The notes under the pieces are model-generated. The model worked only from the letters and a program-made list of their open reading frames with translations. It ran no database searches and was not told where the DNA came from. From Phoronis australis (lineage: Eukaryota > Phoronida > Phoronidae): a stretch of DNA of 64,000 nucleotides. The DNA lies in NCBI GenBank assembly GCA_002633005.1, contig NMRA01000612.1, positions 178,812 to 242,811 of the forward strand, given 5' to 3'. Every line of letters begins with the position of its first letter. Positions within the stretch are counted from its first letter, which is position 1. Position numbers and translations under genes: made by a program. This document shows positions 46,901 to 59,543 of this stretch, one piece after another.

Positions 46901-49900
46901 TACAAGTCAGTGGCCCTGGACAAATGTGAATCACCATAAGACAACGTGCCAGTGGATTGTTTGCGTATGAAGAGGAACTATATCTGACTGCTACACATGT
47001 CAGCCTCATTGGTGAGGATGAACTTTCATAGGCAATAAGTCATGTGTGGACAATAGCTTATTTCCTTTCCTGGAAGAAACATGGGGGATTGAAGATAAAG
47101 AAGACCTAGTGACACTCTGGTCTAGTTCAGGGTCAGATTTTGGGCACAAAACGAGTCAAGTGATATGCTGTTGTGTTTACCTTCAAGGATCTAATTGTGG
47201 ATGTTATTGAGGCTGAATGAGNAGCAATCCGTCTTTTTACCAGCTGTTTACATGCAGACAGCGACGCATGCGCAATTCAATCACCACTAGTACAGCAGCG
47301 ACACCGCGAGGAGAATTCTCCGAATAGCCCCATTGTGTCATTCAGTATTGTAATGCAGGGGTCGTATTCTGACTTTATCTTTAGTTCATCCTTATCCTAA
47401 TTTTGTCCTTGTGTATCTTTATTTCTTACTTAAAAGGATACTAATCCCTGTTTTGATGATTTCAACCAATCCTCGCTAATGCATCATTAGCGTCAAATTT
47501 GAAAGATAAAAACAGGAAGTAACTAAAAATTCATGCTCCCTGTGTCACGTATTTGATATTACAGAATTTCTGTGTGATATTCCCCCACAGTTGCCTTGTA
47601 ATTCGTTAAAAGCGTAAGTCAGGGAGCTTTGAATTTTTCCTAAAAACTTTTGAGGGTTGTTGAGTGTTACAGATAATTGTTTTGATTCTAAAAATTGGAT
47701 GGGAAGGTGGTTTTTAATATCTGTTAATAGGCCGAAACCGGAGTTGGTACCCTTTTAGGTTAAAATTTCACTTAAGATTATCTGAGGTAAAAGTGGGGAC
47801 ATACTACAGATTTTGTGAGATACAGCTTAATTGAACATCTAGGTGAAATGATTAATAACCCAGTGGCGACAAAGTTACGATGAATTGCTATTTTTTCAAA
47901 TTTGAGAGAGATCCTTAGTGTTATTGATTTTCACTTTTGAAGTTAGGTCAACCTAAAAGATAATATAATACGACACAACTTTCAAAATGCAGAGTCATGT
48001 TAGAATCTTAAGACCATTTGCCTGATTAATACATAAAGGATTTTATGGAAATATGCAAGTTTAAACAAGGGGACTTTTTACTTTTATAAGATGTTTCGTG
48101 TAATCGAAAAATTGCCGTCCCCAAATTGGTCACAGAAGCGTTTTTGCAAGTACCCTGTGGCCTATAGCCATATAAGGCCAGCATCGCACCGTGCACTATT
48201 TAACAATGGAACGATCACTAAAAATACCTTGGCGTAGGCAACTTTGGGTAGTAGATTAGTGGCGACAGCACTCTGTGTAGACAATGTCAGGAAGGCGGTG
48301 ATATTTGCGGACACTCTAGCTGGCGGACTGTTGACCGGTATGTAGAAGGTGGCGTAGGACAGAACGACCAAAGCCAGTGTTGGTAAGTAGAAATTAAGGA
48401 TGTGGTAGTCCAGGTTACGGACAAACGGCAAGCGCACCGTGATCTCGGAGAAGTTGCCTGTTGCACATTACAATCAAATCATTGAAAACAATAAAAAAAA
48501 TTTTGAGTACCTTTCTTGTAATCCTTTTACTTTACTACTTTAATTCTATACTTTCCGATACAGACAAATAAATTACAAATACAGAATTTTGTTATTAATT
48601 ATTATTAGTACTTATACTCAATCTATCATATTTATCGTAAGTCAGGCATAATACCAGATTCGAGAACATGGACCCAGAGTTTTTGGTGGTTCCTTTTCTA
48701 ACAAATTTAGACATTGAAAACTTTAATAAACACCGTCGAAAACCCTATCGGCAATTGCCATGAAAAAATGGCATATTCGATGATTATTGAAGTAACGGTT
48801 GAAAAAGAAGATGAATATTACCCTCAATATAATCAAAGTTATCATACAATGCTTGATTTTTCATTATGACAAAAACTGGTACATTTTGAAAAATTCGGAC
48901 TGTCCATTGGAGGTGGTACTGTAAAATACAAACAAGATACTAATAAAGCGAATCCTACACGAGTCTCACAGTTTTATGACATGGAAGATGGGTCCGTTTA
49001 AAAAGTTGTTTGCATGTCGTTCCGACTGGTAATACGTACAGTTGCGACATCCGATTTGTCAATCATAACCTTGTCACCTTCATGGAATTCCGGAATTGCT
49101 TGATTGTTGGTATTAGTGTTTTGCAGACGATAAAAGGTAAGGCGTGTGAATTTCTACTTTGCACTACTTTGTGATGCGCCCATGTAATATCAAGACATTC
49201 CAGGTCATGTGACGAATCTTTTTACAGGTCCCTTACCAATGTAGCTAAATGTCTTCTGTAAGTGTAAGGAACAAACAATTTCGCTTCAAACGCGCTTCCG
49301 AACATGAGGATTCTTGAAATATCAACGTTTGCAATGCCTCTGGTTTGCATTATTTGGCACAAATAAACAAAAACAAACTTTTATCGTGGTTAGATCTAAT
49401 TTTAAAAATCTTAGAATTATAAATGTGGAAACAAACCAGTGTAGTATTCTTGCACGGTTTCTTCATACTTTGCGTCACCAGGAATTACCTCCAAGTTATA
49501 TATGTGTAAATTAGATGACACTTCAAGACCATTTACTGGCTCCCAGTGGATGCGTACTGCCGTGGCATCGTAGGAATCTAAATGCAGAACTTGAAACGTC
49601 ACCGTTAACAATAAGCGTGGGTTGTCTCAAAACCGAAAACGGCATTCTACTCAAAACGTACGTCCCTTTGACAATTTCTAGGTTGCTGTGTCCATAAGCC
49701 GAGAAGTACCCTTGGCTGCTGAACTGATCGCGCTCTTCATAGTAGAAATAATTATTATCACACGGGCCGTGTTAGGCGGATTTCGGGCTCAAAAGTGATT
49801 AAATACGTGCATTTACTAAGCAAGATAACACTATGACATTATGTCTTCATATGGAGAAAAACCTTACACGTGAAGTAGATCACTTCTGTCGTAACCTGAG

Positions 49901-52900
49901 TGACATCGCTGGTAACAAAAATTTTCGACACTGTGTCACATTCCATGTTTTTGAAAAATTACCTTTTAATTTGCCGTTGCAGCCAGTCAGAAACTTCAAA
50001 TTTGTTCTAATAAATTAACATATTTGCGACTTCAAGGAGTTCATTCAAGAATTAGGTGGGTATTTTGGAATGCCCGAGTATCACCAATTACAGTTTGCGA
50101 ATCAGTCTTCTCATTTTTTCTCAAAATAGCTAAAACAAAACCGTGAAAAGCTTTTCGGAATTAAACAATCATTCAAGACTTGTTACAGTACGCAATTTTT
50201 AACATGACTTATGTAAAAGTTTGACAAAGTCGACGTAAGATAATCGATATGAAGACCAGTGGATCGGGAAAGCTTCGAGCACAGTACAAGTCGTGAATAT
50301 CCGACCAGAATTGAATGAATAAGCTGCTAGTTCAATAAGTTGTTCAGGCTCTGAGGTATGTTTCACATGAGGCGCCAAGCTGAGCTCGTAGCCATTTGTG
50401 CTGACACTTGTGGGGCTGAGACCCACATGTTTCCCTTATTGTTTCTTGCCATGGACTTGTGGGGCTGAGACCCGCAGGTTTCTCTTATTGTTTCTTACCA
50501 TGGATGCTTTTAATGACAATATATTTGATCTTTTGTTAAAAAGAAACACTAACTAACCCAGTTTCTGAAGGTTATGTAATACCCTAGAAAAATGTACAAA
50601 TTTAGATAATTTCGGAACATATCATCTTATAAATGGCTAATCGGATTCACGTCAAACCTCCAGATACTATATTTTGCATCTGCGCCTGTGTCTCTAAACA
50701 TCTTGAGGGATCTTTTTCGTGAAATTCCACAAGACAAGTACATTCCTATGACTTTGTCAACAAAAAGATGGATCCCACTACAGCTGTGCACACTTGTGGC
50801 AATTTGATTATTTATGTTTGTTTCTGTATTATTTAATTTCCACGAAAGATGTTCGTGAAATATTGCAAATGCTTTTCTATTATGCAGACAATGCTTTTCA
50901 TTTTTGAGCGGGTTTGGCGTATTCTGTGACATTAATGGCTATTTTATGATTTATACCGTTTGCAGTGCATTCTGAACACATTTTAACGGTTCGCGTTGCT
51001 CTGGTTAGAATATACAGTGTTTTGTTATGGCCATAAATGGTCCCGGGGAAAAACTGTCACCTACTTGAAGAATCTGTAGAGAATGACAATAGAATGGCCA
51101 TGTAGAATCCTCACTGGCACAACGTCAAAAAGTGTAGCCTAGTGCCATCGAATTCCTCTCAGACAATCTCGCCTAGGATATATATTATATATAGATACTT
51201 AATTACTTACAACTTCCGAGTGTTATCGGACAGGAAATGTTTCCAGCAGGATATCTCCGGAAATCCATGGGACACATCAATGCCACCGAAAATCTGTTGA
51301 AAATGTGTAAATTGTAGTTAGGCAGTTATTGGATTTGTTAAGAATGTTTCAAAAGGCAACCAAATTGTATAATATGAGATTGGTAAGCCGACGTGTAATA
51401 ATTTTGGGATGTTTTAAGTTCATGACTAGAAGGGTATAGTAAGATATGTATTTTGTTCTATAATAAGGTAAAGGAGGATAAATTTATACTTAGGTTTACC
51501 TGGTAACGGACTCAATAGTAAATTACAATTAAACGAAACAAACAACCATACCAACTAAAAATAGTTACAAAAGATCTAAACAAAATAATTGTCAAAATTG
51601 TTACGCTCCATTTTCAAACTCTCACTACGTTGTTAAAGATTGCTCAACATTTCTTGATTGTTGTTGACAGTTACAATATAATCTGTTCAAATAGTGAAAA
51701 CAAGTTTTCTTTATTTTTCTTTGTTGAATTTTTTGATGAAAGGAAATTTTGTGTTCTAAAGTCATGAAACTTTACCGTAGTGTACGGTGGCCCAAAGATC
51801 TCGAGATCCCGAGATAACTAAAAAGAAACGCGCGATGTCATCTTTGGGCCACCTTAGTAGTGCGTTGTTGCAAATCTTGCTAACTTTTTCAGGAAAGACT
51901 CTTGGGACGCTTTACATGAACCTCAATCACAATAGATACAACATCTCATTCGTATCCATGCATTTGCCCGTTATCATTGTCGTCATACAACAAATATCAA
52001 GTTAAAGATGAAACTCATCCTGTGACTTAAAAGACGTTTTAATTTTCTAAATTTCGATCTGAAATTGATATCATAAGGCAATGGGTTTGAACATCGAAGT
52101 TTGATTAGATTTCTTTTCAAATCAATATGTTTTAAAACCAGCCAAATATTGGGGCTGATTCGTTTCGGCGTAATTTGAATTTTGGCCGCCTAATTCGCCA
52201 AATTCGAAGCATCAACTTTACTTTTAGTAAAAATGCAGATCCTTGATTATTATGGTATTTTATGTATTAATGCCCGTTCCCGTGGCGACTATGTACTACC
52301 CACGGAACAATGCAAAGTGGCGTAAAAGGTCACTCTGCACCTTGGTTCCGCATTCACTTTTATTTAGCAAACAGGAAAAACCTGCACAGTCTCCGTTCAA
52401 TAGATTGTAAGATATTACGTTTCCCATGAATGCAGAACCAAGATACGGGCCTTCTTCCGGGCCGTTACATAAATTTCTATTGCCTCATGAATTATAAATA
52501 CACACCAGCGGAACAGTAGTTAGATCAGAAATGTATTTCCAAGATAACCGGGGATCAAAAACGGTTGCTTCTCTCTTTAAAGGGGCTATTAACACTGTCA
52601 ATAACACCTTTTATTTTAGGTCACTTACTACTATAAAATCGACCTCATCTTGTACCTTACTGAGATTAGAAATGACTCCTAGTCGACTTTTAGAACTGTT
52701 AGACCCGCTTCCGTCAACTCACGGTGGTGAGTTAGTTTCAGTCCTCAATGCAACTTCGTAAAGATTTCTTACGTTTACGATACGTTACTTTTATACCCCT
52801 TAATGAATGATTTTAGCAATACATCTTTTCGACACCCTAGTAAAGTGAAATTCACAAAAGATACCTCGTAAAGGTAAAAAATATACCCTAACCATATGAC

Positions 52901-55900
52901 GTATAGCACGTTTAAAAGTGACCATTTCTCCCACGTCCCAGTCTCACAATGACTTTTTACACTTGCGACATTTAGGGTGACGTATTTTGATTCAAAAATA
53001 TATCATAAACTCGTTCTTCCCGGCGTCGTCCGCGGATTTTACTCCTTGAAACAAATCACCAGTGTCAAGTCTCAAACAAATGGCCGTCCCGGATATTACA
53101 CGGCGATAGAACGCTCTTTTGTCCCGCGTGACCTCGTTTTAGAAATCAGGCACATTTTCTTGTCTCCCATTGGTGGCGGGAAGGCGAAGAATTTCAGGGC
53201 ACGTATCCACTGGTATTTCTCCAATTTATAAAACTTTCTCACGTCGGACGTGCAGCCCACAGCACGGCAGTAACACTTCGTTGGCATTGGAAGAACAAAT
53301 TGAGTAATGCAACCGAGAAAACGTGTAAAGAATCAGACAACAACAAATAACATGGGAAACTCCAGTGGCACGAAAAGGATGCAGCAAATGTGCCTAATGG
53401 AAGTTTACGGCTAAATGCAGAGAGATTCAAGTGTCGCTGTGTAATCCGGGACGACCGTATTGGTTAAGTTAGTAATGAATTAGGAGAGACTCAAGTAGTA
53501 AGAAAATAAATTTCATCTTGAGTTCATATTGCATGTTTGAGAAAGCTCAGCTCAGTTCAGTTTTATCTCCCAATAAATTTAATTACGTTGGACCGGCTCA
53601 CCACCACGTCGTGAGTGAAAAAAAGTTATTGAGATACTGGGGTGCGTTTGCATTTCTACCATGGCGACACGGGGTTTAGTCCGCATGCCTATGGCGAGGG
53701 AAGGCCGGTTTGGAAAATTGGCGATGACCGGGAGAAGGAGCTGAAATGGTGTCGATTGGAAGGAATCTGACTTTTGGACAAAGGGGGAAAGTTTGGCGAA
53801 GTCGAATTAGTTGGTGTGCCTCCTCTCCCCAGTAATGTTTAGTTTTATGTGGCACAGGTAAAGCGAACAAAGATGGAAGCAACTGTAAAACTGTTTCCGA
53901 AAGGTATGAATGGTGTTGACAAGAGGAGGTGCAGGTGGAGGTAAAACTAATATCGATTGTGGATGAATGGGAGTAAAACTGGTGCTGATCGCGAGCTGAA
54001 CTTGGATGGCGGAGGTAAAAGTGGGGTCTACCGTAAGGAGGACTGAAATCACATTTGTCCTAAGGAAGCAAACTTTCCATGTCGACTTTAAAATGAGTTG
54101 ACAAAGTTTATCTTAAACACTTTCAACAGAACAGCACTGTAAGGCTAGAAACTCCACATCTCTGAACGATGATATCCTTAAGCTGAAGGTTATGATTTTA
54201 TCAGAAATCTGTTAAGCCGTTACAAACCTCCAAAATCGTCAACGCACCAGCAAACCCAAAAAATTTGACCAAGGGCGGTTTTCCAAGCCATGAGTATGCT
54301 AATTCGCCGACTTTTTAATGAAGACACAACTTACGGGAAGAAAAAGTATAATATGTATAAGAATTGTATCGTAACTCACTTACCTTTGGCTGAAGACAAC
54401 TTGACCATCTCTGCGCAGTTTAACAAACCGATTTGGTTTAGTTACTGTGTGAAGAAAGCCAGACAATCCGTCTGGGAAGTAAATATCCGGAACCCACATC
54501 ATTGCCTGATGTTCAGGGTGGAGCGTGAGACAGTCTTCACTCAACTCTTCATAGGCAAGTCGATCGTCCTTCCAGCGCAGTCGTAGGTAGATATCAAGCA
54601 TAAGGCGCTAAAATGAAGACGAAGAACCGACTAAACTGCGTAGTGTCAGCGGCCGTGGCTCATAGACCAGTCAGGTCCTTGCAGGGTCCGTTTATCTCCG
54701 ATCTCGAAATTGTTAGTATCGTTCTCTGTTCTGCATCAGTACGAACAAAAACGAGTATCTATTTCCCTAAGGTCGTCAACATAATGGTCTACACGGATGA
54801 GTTTCTTCTCCAAGTTTGCACTCGATGACCTGCCTAGAATGAACAACAAAGTCGAGATTTCGAGCTCAGACTCGAAATGGCAACTTTGCAACTGGGGTCT
54901 GATCAAGTACGAACTAGGATTAGACACTATTCCACCTAAACCATTGTGTACTCGAGCACAGAACAATAGACAATTATCTCAAGCACGTACTAAGTAGAAT
55001 GACAGTTTGGAGAGTGACTCAAATTTGTTAATGCTATGGATGCCGACAAGAAAGGAAGACTTTACCAGGAACGGTCAAGTGGCAAATCAATGATTTTGTC
55101 TGATTATCGGAAAGTACTTGTAGAATTGGTGCTTAACTAGTGGGAAAATAATAATTCATTCATTAGAAAGAGACGTTCCTTAAAAAAAAAGATTGTGACC
55201 AATTTCTTTGGTTTATGACATGCATTAACGACGTAATTGTGGTTTGAAAACAATTCTATCAGAAATTCTAATGAGCTTGTCATTGAGATATTCCCATACC
55301 CGTACCGCTGATGAATATGGCACAGAAATCAAACATAGTCTCGTACACGCCACGGGTTTCAGCAGCAGGAGGTGGTGGTACTGAAATGTTAGGTTGCAGC
55401 CGCGGTCAATTTGCAGTCCAGAAATGAATTCTAGATGTAGGGGGCAGTTTTGAGCCAGGCGTTGCGTGTATGAGTTCAGTGAATCTGGTTAGTCTAGATC
55501 ACGTTGGTAATGCGAAAACACGATTTGTTCCACTGTAGGATGCACTCTTCTTCAAGATGGCGCCCCTTGCTACATTTGTGCATTGTTGAGTAGCGACTGG
55601 GAAACCGGCTCCGATCTCAAGTAGCCCTCAAAGAAACCAAAATTGCAAAATCAAAAAAGTAGTTTGTTGACAGCACTTTCGGACTGCAATTTTGGAATCT
55701 TTAGGACGTTTGGTTTGAGAATCTAATGCTGGCTTACGTCGCACATGCACAGGGAAATTGTGATTAAGAGTTGAAAAGTGTGTTTTTTGCCCCTTTTTTC
55801 TTATCTTGCTTTTCAGCATTAGTGAAAGAGCCAAAAATACAAGACAGAATGAAATTTCTCAGCTTATCTTTAGTGCTTTTGATGTGAAACTACTCAAAAC

Positions 55901-56461
55901 TTTTCATTCTTTACGTACTTTTTTCGACAGAATGAAGAAAAGGTGACAAGTCCATTGATGTGTGTTTCTGTTAGGAAAACCCAATGACTTCTGTTCTGTG
56001 CTCCCTCAGGCGATTAACTCTGGTATCCGCGGTATATTTTACTTCTGCCTCCGGTACCAGCGAAATCGCGGGTTCACAAGCTCGTCTCGGCAAAATTCAG
56101 ATTTGGTGTTCCGATGAGCGCTCATAAATAAATTGTCTGGTCACGCGAAATTGAATAAGTATTGTAGACCAATATGTTTTTCCAACCATGCTGCTAACAG
56201 AACAGCATTTGCCATGATCGACTTCTTAAAAAGTCAGTTTCAAAACCGCTATTTATCCAATAAGTCAAACGTTGTGGAGAAACAATCACTGTAAGGTATT
56301 ACTGTATATTTATTCTTCTCAAAATCGCAGTCTTCAATAATTGAATTTTCTTATTATCTGAAAAGGCTTCAATATATTTTCACAAAAAATGGATGCTTAG
56401 AATGTTTTGAAACAAACATACTCAAGCAATATATTTAGCGCAATGTAAGCAGGTTTCGTGT

Positions 56462-56514
<53 letters not shown>

Positions 56515-59154
56515 TGTGACGCGAATGAATGTGTCACAGTCAGCTCTAGACGTACTAGTTACAACTGCCTCCCGTTCAGTAACGCTAGGACCTCGCTAAA
56601 AAGCAAGACTTCGCGAGATTACGTGAGATATTGCCGTGCATTTCAAATGAAATCACGTGACTTTGACTAGGTTTTAGCTAGGTCCTAGCGTAGGTCCTAG
56701 CGTCTACTGAAGGCACGCCTGGTGATTCATGTCTGTAGGGAATTGTTTTTGTTTTGTAATGACTTATCTGTTTATCTAATAAAATATGTCTTTCAAAAAA
56801 GCGGCAATAAACCCACGTTCCGTCCTCACTCAGTTGAGATGCGATCTTAAAAATTGACAGTTCGTCATTGCTCAAGACTATTCTCGTTATGACAAGCCAA
56901 CTAGTATACTTTAGCCTAATGTGTTCCTGATATGACGCATCACATTGACAAAAACAACAAAACGACTGGAAGCTAGACAAGATCTGTCGCATCCCAGACA
57001 CAGCATGGTTCGTTGAGGGTTCTCGGTTTCGTAACTATTACTTAATTTTTTGAATTATTGGCAGGATTTTGAATTATAGGTCATAGTCCATTCAACTCTA
57101 GGAAGCCTAGGAAATTACTTCCGTGCCTACTTTTGGGGAGCAATATAATTTTGATGATTTTTGGTGTCATTTTGTGATATACTTTAAGAATATAAAAAGT
57201 TCCTAAGATTTGCCTAGCACGTTTTCGAGGAATTTGACCTAAAAATTTGACATTTGATAAAATTTGGCACAGAAAAACATTATCTAAAAACCAACAACAC
57301 TGAGCAAAACTAAATGATAACTTGATTTTGTTTTGTTCATTGGAAGTTATTAGATAAGAAAAGTGATAAATATTATGAAATACGTTGGAAAAAGTGCTGG
57401 CCGACAAACACACTATTGTAGTATTAGCTCATATCAAAAGAACGATATCTTTAACCACTTGGAACTTGATATATAAAGCAAAATGTGAATACACTATCAT
57501 TTTCAATGCTTCCTCATTGAATTATCCAAGGACGTGAAAGATCGGATGGCTGGGACTATGGTCCATAAGCATTTATTTATCGGAGAAGCCCGCAATTAGT
57601 CAGCCCGTATCGCGAGTTGTCACACTTGATGAACGGTTGTAGGTCTCTATCAAGAGACATCTCTGTCTCTAGAACAAAAAATCACCACGACAACGCGTGT
57701 GCGGGTCTCACAAGATAGGTCATTGAATCCCGTCCTATCAACCAAGATGCGGGAAGTGAATTACTTTTCCGCAGGTTTTAGTGCTCCGATATGAGTCAGA
57801 TATTACGCGACAGATCTGGCTGATGTAAATGGTGTCGATGTTCTCTATCTCGGAACACTCGCCATGATGGCTGTGGAGGCATGATAAAGTGTACAAGACA
57901 AGTACTCGTTGAACTTGTCACCAACACTTCTGCATATCCCTGTAGCTTGCCTTATTGTAAAAGCTATCAAAGAAACTAATTTGATTTATATTATAAAACT
58001 GTAAACCAATCTTAACCTTTCCGTACTAGGGTTAAAAAGGGTCTTTGAACATGAGAAGTTGTGGTAGTTTGTTATTATGTTTGAAATCATGCTCTAGTTT
58101 GTCTAGTCTCGAGTAATGACAAAAGGTCACTTCTTTCAGAAATACGTTCTAATATTAGTAAGGAAAATGTTGAGATCAATATAGTAACGGAAAGTATTTT
58201 AAACCAAAAGTTATTTTTGACGGAAGGCTGTTTTATAGTCCATTTATCTGATATTTGAAGTGCATTTATCCAACTTACCATTGATTGCTCCATCACGTTA
58301 GTGACCCCATTCATGTGAATGTTTACCCAAACATTTGTTGGATCACCTGTTAACAGAAAATGCTCATGTTCAAGGTATTCCAACTTCAAATTTATGTTAC
58401 AAATAATTTCCATAAGGCTTTAGACGATCCGTGATCCTAAACAGGAAACGTCGGTTTTTGTGACGTCATGACCCTTTAGTTAATCAGAAACGTGTAGCTA
58501 GGAAATGCCAATGATTTAGATATTTACAAAAAATATAACTAAAGTTGCACTTCACAACTTTCAAATAAACTATCGCCTTCGCTCTCCTGAATTTAAATTG
58601 ACAGTGCATTTGCGTCATAGATTGATCCGATTGTGAATAGCCCGTAATTGGTTCGCAACTTACTTACCATTAGGTGGACGAGGCCTTATTTTCCTGTCGT
58701 AGTTATCAAACAGGTTTTTAATTACTATCTGACGTCTCGTAGGCTTGGTATATCTGACAATACAAATGAATACATGACCTGCTTCAAAGAGTTGTTTGAC
58801 ATTACAGATAGCTCTATTTGTTGCAGTGATAACAAAATTAAGCTTGAGCTGCAAATGTTTCGTTGATTTAAGCGATCTCACTTTCTCCAGAGTATTACGT
58901 CACTGCATAACAAGGAAGAACAACAAAACAAGATGAAATAACAAATTAAAAATGAATATGATGTACATGATAAACTTTTATTAATTTTGGCCGACCTCAA
59001 ACCATATCCAAAAATTATATATCTTCCTCGAAGAAACTTATAAATCATTAGCTAACAAGATAAGGTATTACCTTTCGAATTGGGTGCTGGTTTCTGACAA
59101 AATCGACACCACGAGATAACACAAGACAGTCTTAAAAACGTCCACCCCCATCAT
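43686..59154 (-). CDS. Cys-loop ligand-gated anion channel subunit (GABA-A/glycine receptor-like), complete
   Basis: This is a pentameric ligand-gated channel subunit of the plasma membrane, expected to gate chloride. Nine exons (59072-59154, 58668-58753, 58279-58346, 54384-54607, 51211-51293, 49437-49577, 48228-48457, 45336-45518, 43686-43910) join in phase to 440 residues. A signal peptide is followed by the extracellular domain with WVPDIYF and a Cys-loop of exactly 13 residues between C161 and C175. Four membrane segments lie at about 247-268, 277-295, 308-328 and 421-439. The PAR triplet at 274-276 before TM2 is the anion-selectivity signature. The ligand is not predictable: the extra loop C disulfide of vertebrate glycine receptors is absent, which leans to GABA-type or an orphan invertebrate clade. 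The TM3-TM4 loop is fairly short and basic. Confidence 0.92.
44833..45239. repeat. TIR element CTGGGCCCGGTCTC, 407 bases
   Basis: The left end CTGGGCCCGGTCTCCAATCT and the right end TTAGAGACCGGGCCCAG are near-perfect inverted repeats, continuing with TACTCG and GAACTCGAAA on both arms. It is non-autonomous, located about 100 bases from channel exon 8. Fragments near 54700-54985 share its CTCGAGCACA-type blocks. Confidence 0.85.
45336..45518 (-). CDS. Channel exon 8 (TM3 and start of cytoplasmic loop)
   Basis: It encodes AIDVWIAACMIFIMMSFIEY and a lysine-rich loop (KRHQEKKKVKEK) ending HVNPAFEIS at donor GTAAGC. AIDVW opening TM3 is characteristic of the anion-channel branch. Confidence 0.94.
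46057..47331. mobile_element. DNA transposon remnant with ~52-55-base TIRs and AT target duplication
   Basis: Left end GGGGCTATTCGGAAAATT and right end AATTCTCCGAATAGCCCC are inverted; inner parts of the arms share TGTACTAGTGGTGAT (46097-46111 and 47280-47294). AT precedes the left end (46055-46056) and follows the right end (47332-47333), consistent with a 2-base target duplication. The 1.2-kb interior has only broken frames. It lies in the intron between channel exons 7 and 8. The superfamily is not certain; ISL2EU-type elements are remembered to use AT. Confidence 0.75.
48228..48457 (-). CDS. Channel exon 7 (TM1, PAR motif, TM2)
   Basis: It encodes NFSEITVRLPFVRN, TM1 HILNFYLPTLALVVLSYATF, SPPARVS, TM2 up to STQSAVATNLLPKVAYAK. 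TM2 has serine at 2', threonine at 6' and leucine at 9'; asparagine at 4' replaces the usual small glycine. Donor GTATTT. Confidence 0.95.
49437..49577 (-). CDS. Channel exon 6 (loops B, F and C)
   Basis: It encodes SYDATAVRIHWEPVNGLEV, NLHIYNLEVIPGDAKYEE and VQEYYTG. It contains no cysteine, so the second disulfide of vertebrate glycine receptors is missing. The donor GTTTGT is weak but phase into exon 7 is exact. Confidence 0.88.
49600..51200. other. Channel intron between exons 5 and 6
   Basis: Intron sequence. Around 50385-50515 two copies of a segment with TGTGGGGCTGAGACCC and TTATTGTTTCTT are spaced about 60 bases apart. No other feature is seen. Confidence 0.45.
51211..51293 (-). CDS. 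Channel exon 5 (Cys-loop)
   Basis: It encodes ALMCPMDFRRYPAGNISCPI and TLGS. The two cysteines are 13 residues apart and the loop has the canonical M/D/F/P positions. NIS inside the loop is a possible N-glycosylation site. Confidence 0.95.
53108..53287 (-). pseudogene. THAP-like N-terminal fragment in channel intron
   Basis: Beginning MPTKCYCRAVGCTSDVRK and followed by LKFFAFPPPMGDKKMC, it has the C-x4-C start and the FFAFP motif of THAP domains, with an apparent insertion between them. The C-terminal C-x2-H pair is not clear. It is probably transposon-derived and dead, lying between channel exons 4 and 5. Confidence 0.4.
54384..54607 (-). CDS. Channel exon 4 (ligand-binding loops, WVPDIYF)
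   Basis: It encodes RLMLDIYLRLRWKDDRLAY, MMWVPDIYFPDGLSGF, and HTVTKPNRFVKLRRDGQVVF. The W.PD..F motif forms loop A. Acceptor ttcattttag, donor GTAAGT. Confidence 0.95.
55000..56450. other. Channel intron 3, nothing recognised
   Basis: AT-rich intron sequence without recognisable features. Confidence 0.45.
56457..56518. repeat. TG dinucleotide microsatellite
   Basis: About 30 TG units with a few interruptions, 50 bases before MITE family A copy 3. Confidence 0.97.
56568..56719. repeat. MITE family A, copy 3
   Basis: The left end CTCCCGTTCAGTAACGCTAG and the right end GTCCTAGCGTCTACTGAAGG match the family; the interior follows copies 1 and 2 closely. Confidence 0.92.
58279..58346 (-). CDS. 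Channel exon 3 (first beta strands)
   Basis: It encodes DPTNVWVNIHMNGVTNVMEQ followed by SM, the V.V...V..I..V.E..M region of the extracellular domain. Flanked by gttaacag and GTAAGT. Confidence 0.92.
58668..58753 (-). CDS. Channel exon 2 (N-terminal helix)
   Basis: It encodes YTKPTRRQIVIKNLFDNYDR and KIRPRPPN. The L-x-x-x-YD-x-x-IRP pattern is the N-terminal helix of GABA-A/glycine-type subunits. Donor GTAAGT. Confidence 0.92.
59072..59154 (-). CDS. Channel exon 1 (signal peptide)
   Basis: ATG at 59154 begins MMGVDVFKTVLCYLVVSILS, a plausible signal peptide, then ETSTQFER split at GTAATA. Codon phase matches exon 2. The alternative start is the next ATG, three bases on. Confidence 0.75.
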
Positions 59155-59339
59155 ACACAGATAAGAAGTTAGTCAAGGTTGACCACATCATGGTTGCAAA
59201 TTTACCGTCTGCGCAGGCTTTCCGGGGGTTATTTAATTAGAATTAACACCCATCAAGACAACTACATTAGAAATTTCGCTGCTGAACAAAATTCAACTCG
59301 CAATTGTGAGTGCGTAGTTATTGTCACAAAACTCAGTGT
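59155..59339. promoter_or_regulatory. Channel gene upstream region
   Basis: This stretch should hold the 5' UTR and promoter of the channel gene; I see no distinctive promoter motif. If the gene has an untranslated first exon the promoter may lie further right. Confidence 0.3.
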
Positions 59340-59543
59340 CAGGCCCGTGGGAAGGGAAATATTCCACGAGCACGAAGACAAATTCTGTTTCATCTCAACT
59401 ATGCTACCTTTAATTGCCACCATTTTCGTGTTTCGCCCTACTCAATTGTCGCCAATTTCTCAACCCCGATCGCTATCGATTAACTCGCCCCTGACACTGC
59501 AGGGGAACGTGCCCCCACCCCCAACTTTCTACGGCCATGCCTG
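59340..59543. repeat. Element fragment with CAGGCCCGT / ATGCCTG ends
   Basis: It begins CAGGCCCGTGGGAAGG and ends CTTTCTACGGCCATGCCTG, imperfect inverted ends around about 200 bases. A related left end, CAGGCCCGTAGGAAGG, occurs at 63910. Confidence 0.5.

Noticed and set aside
46660-47220. Candidate host gene or transposase within the TIR element
   Set aside because: All frames are broken and I could not match any to a transposase catalytic domain.
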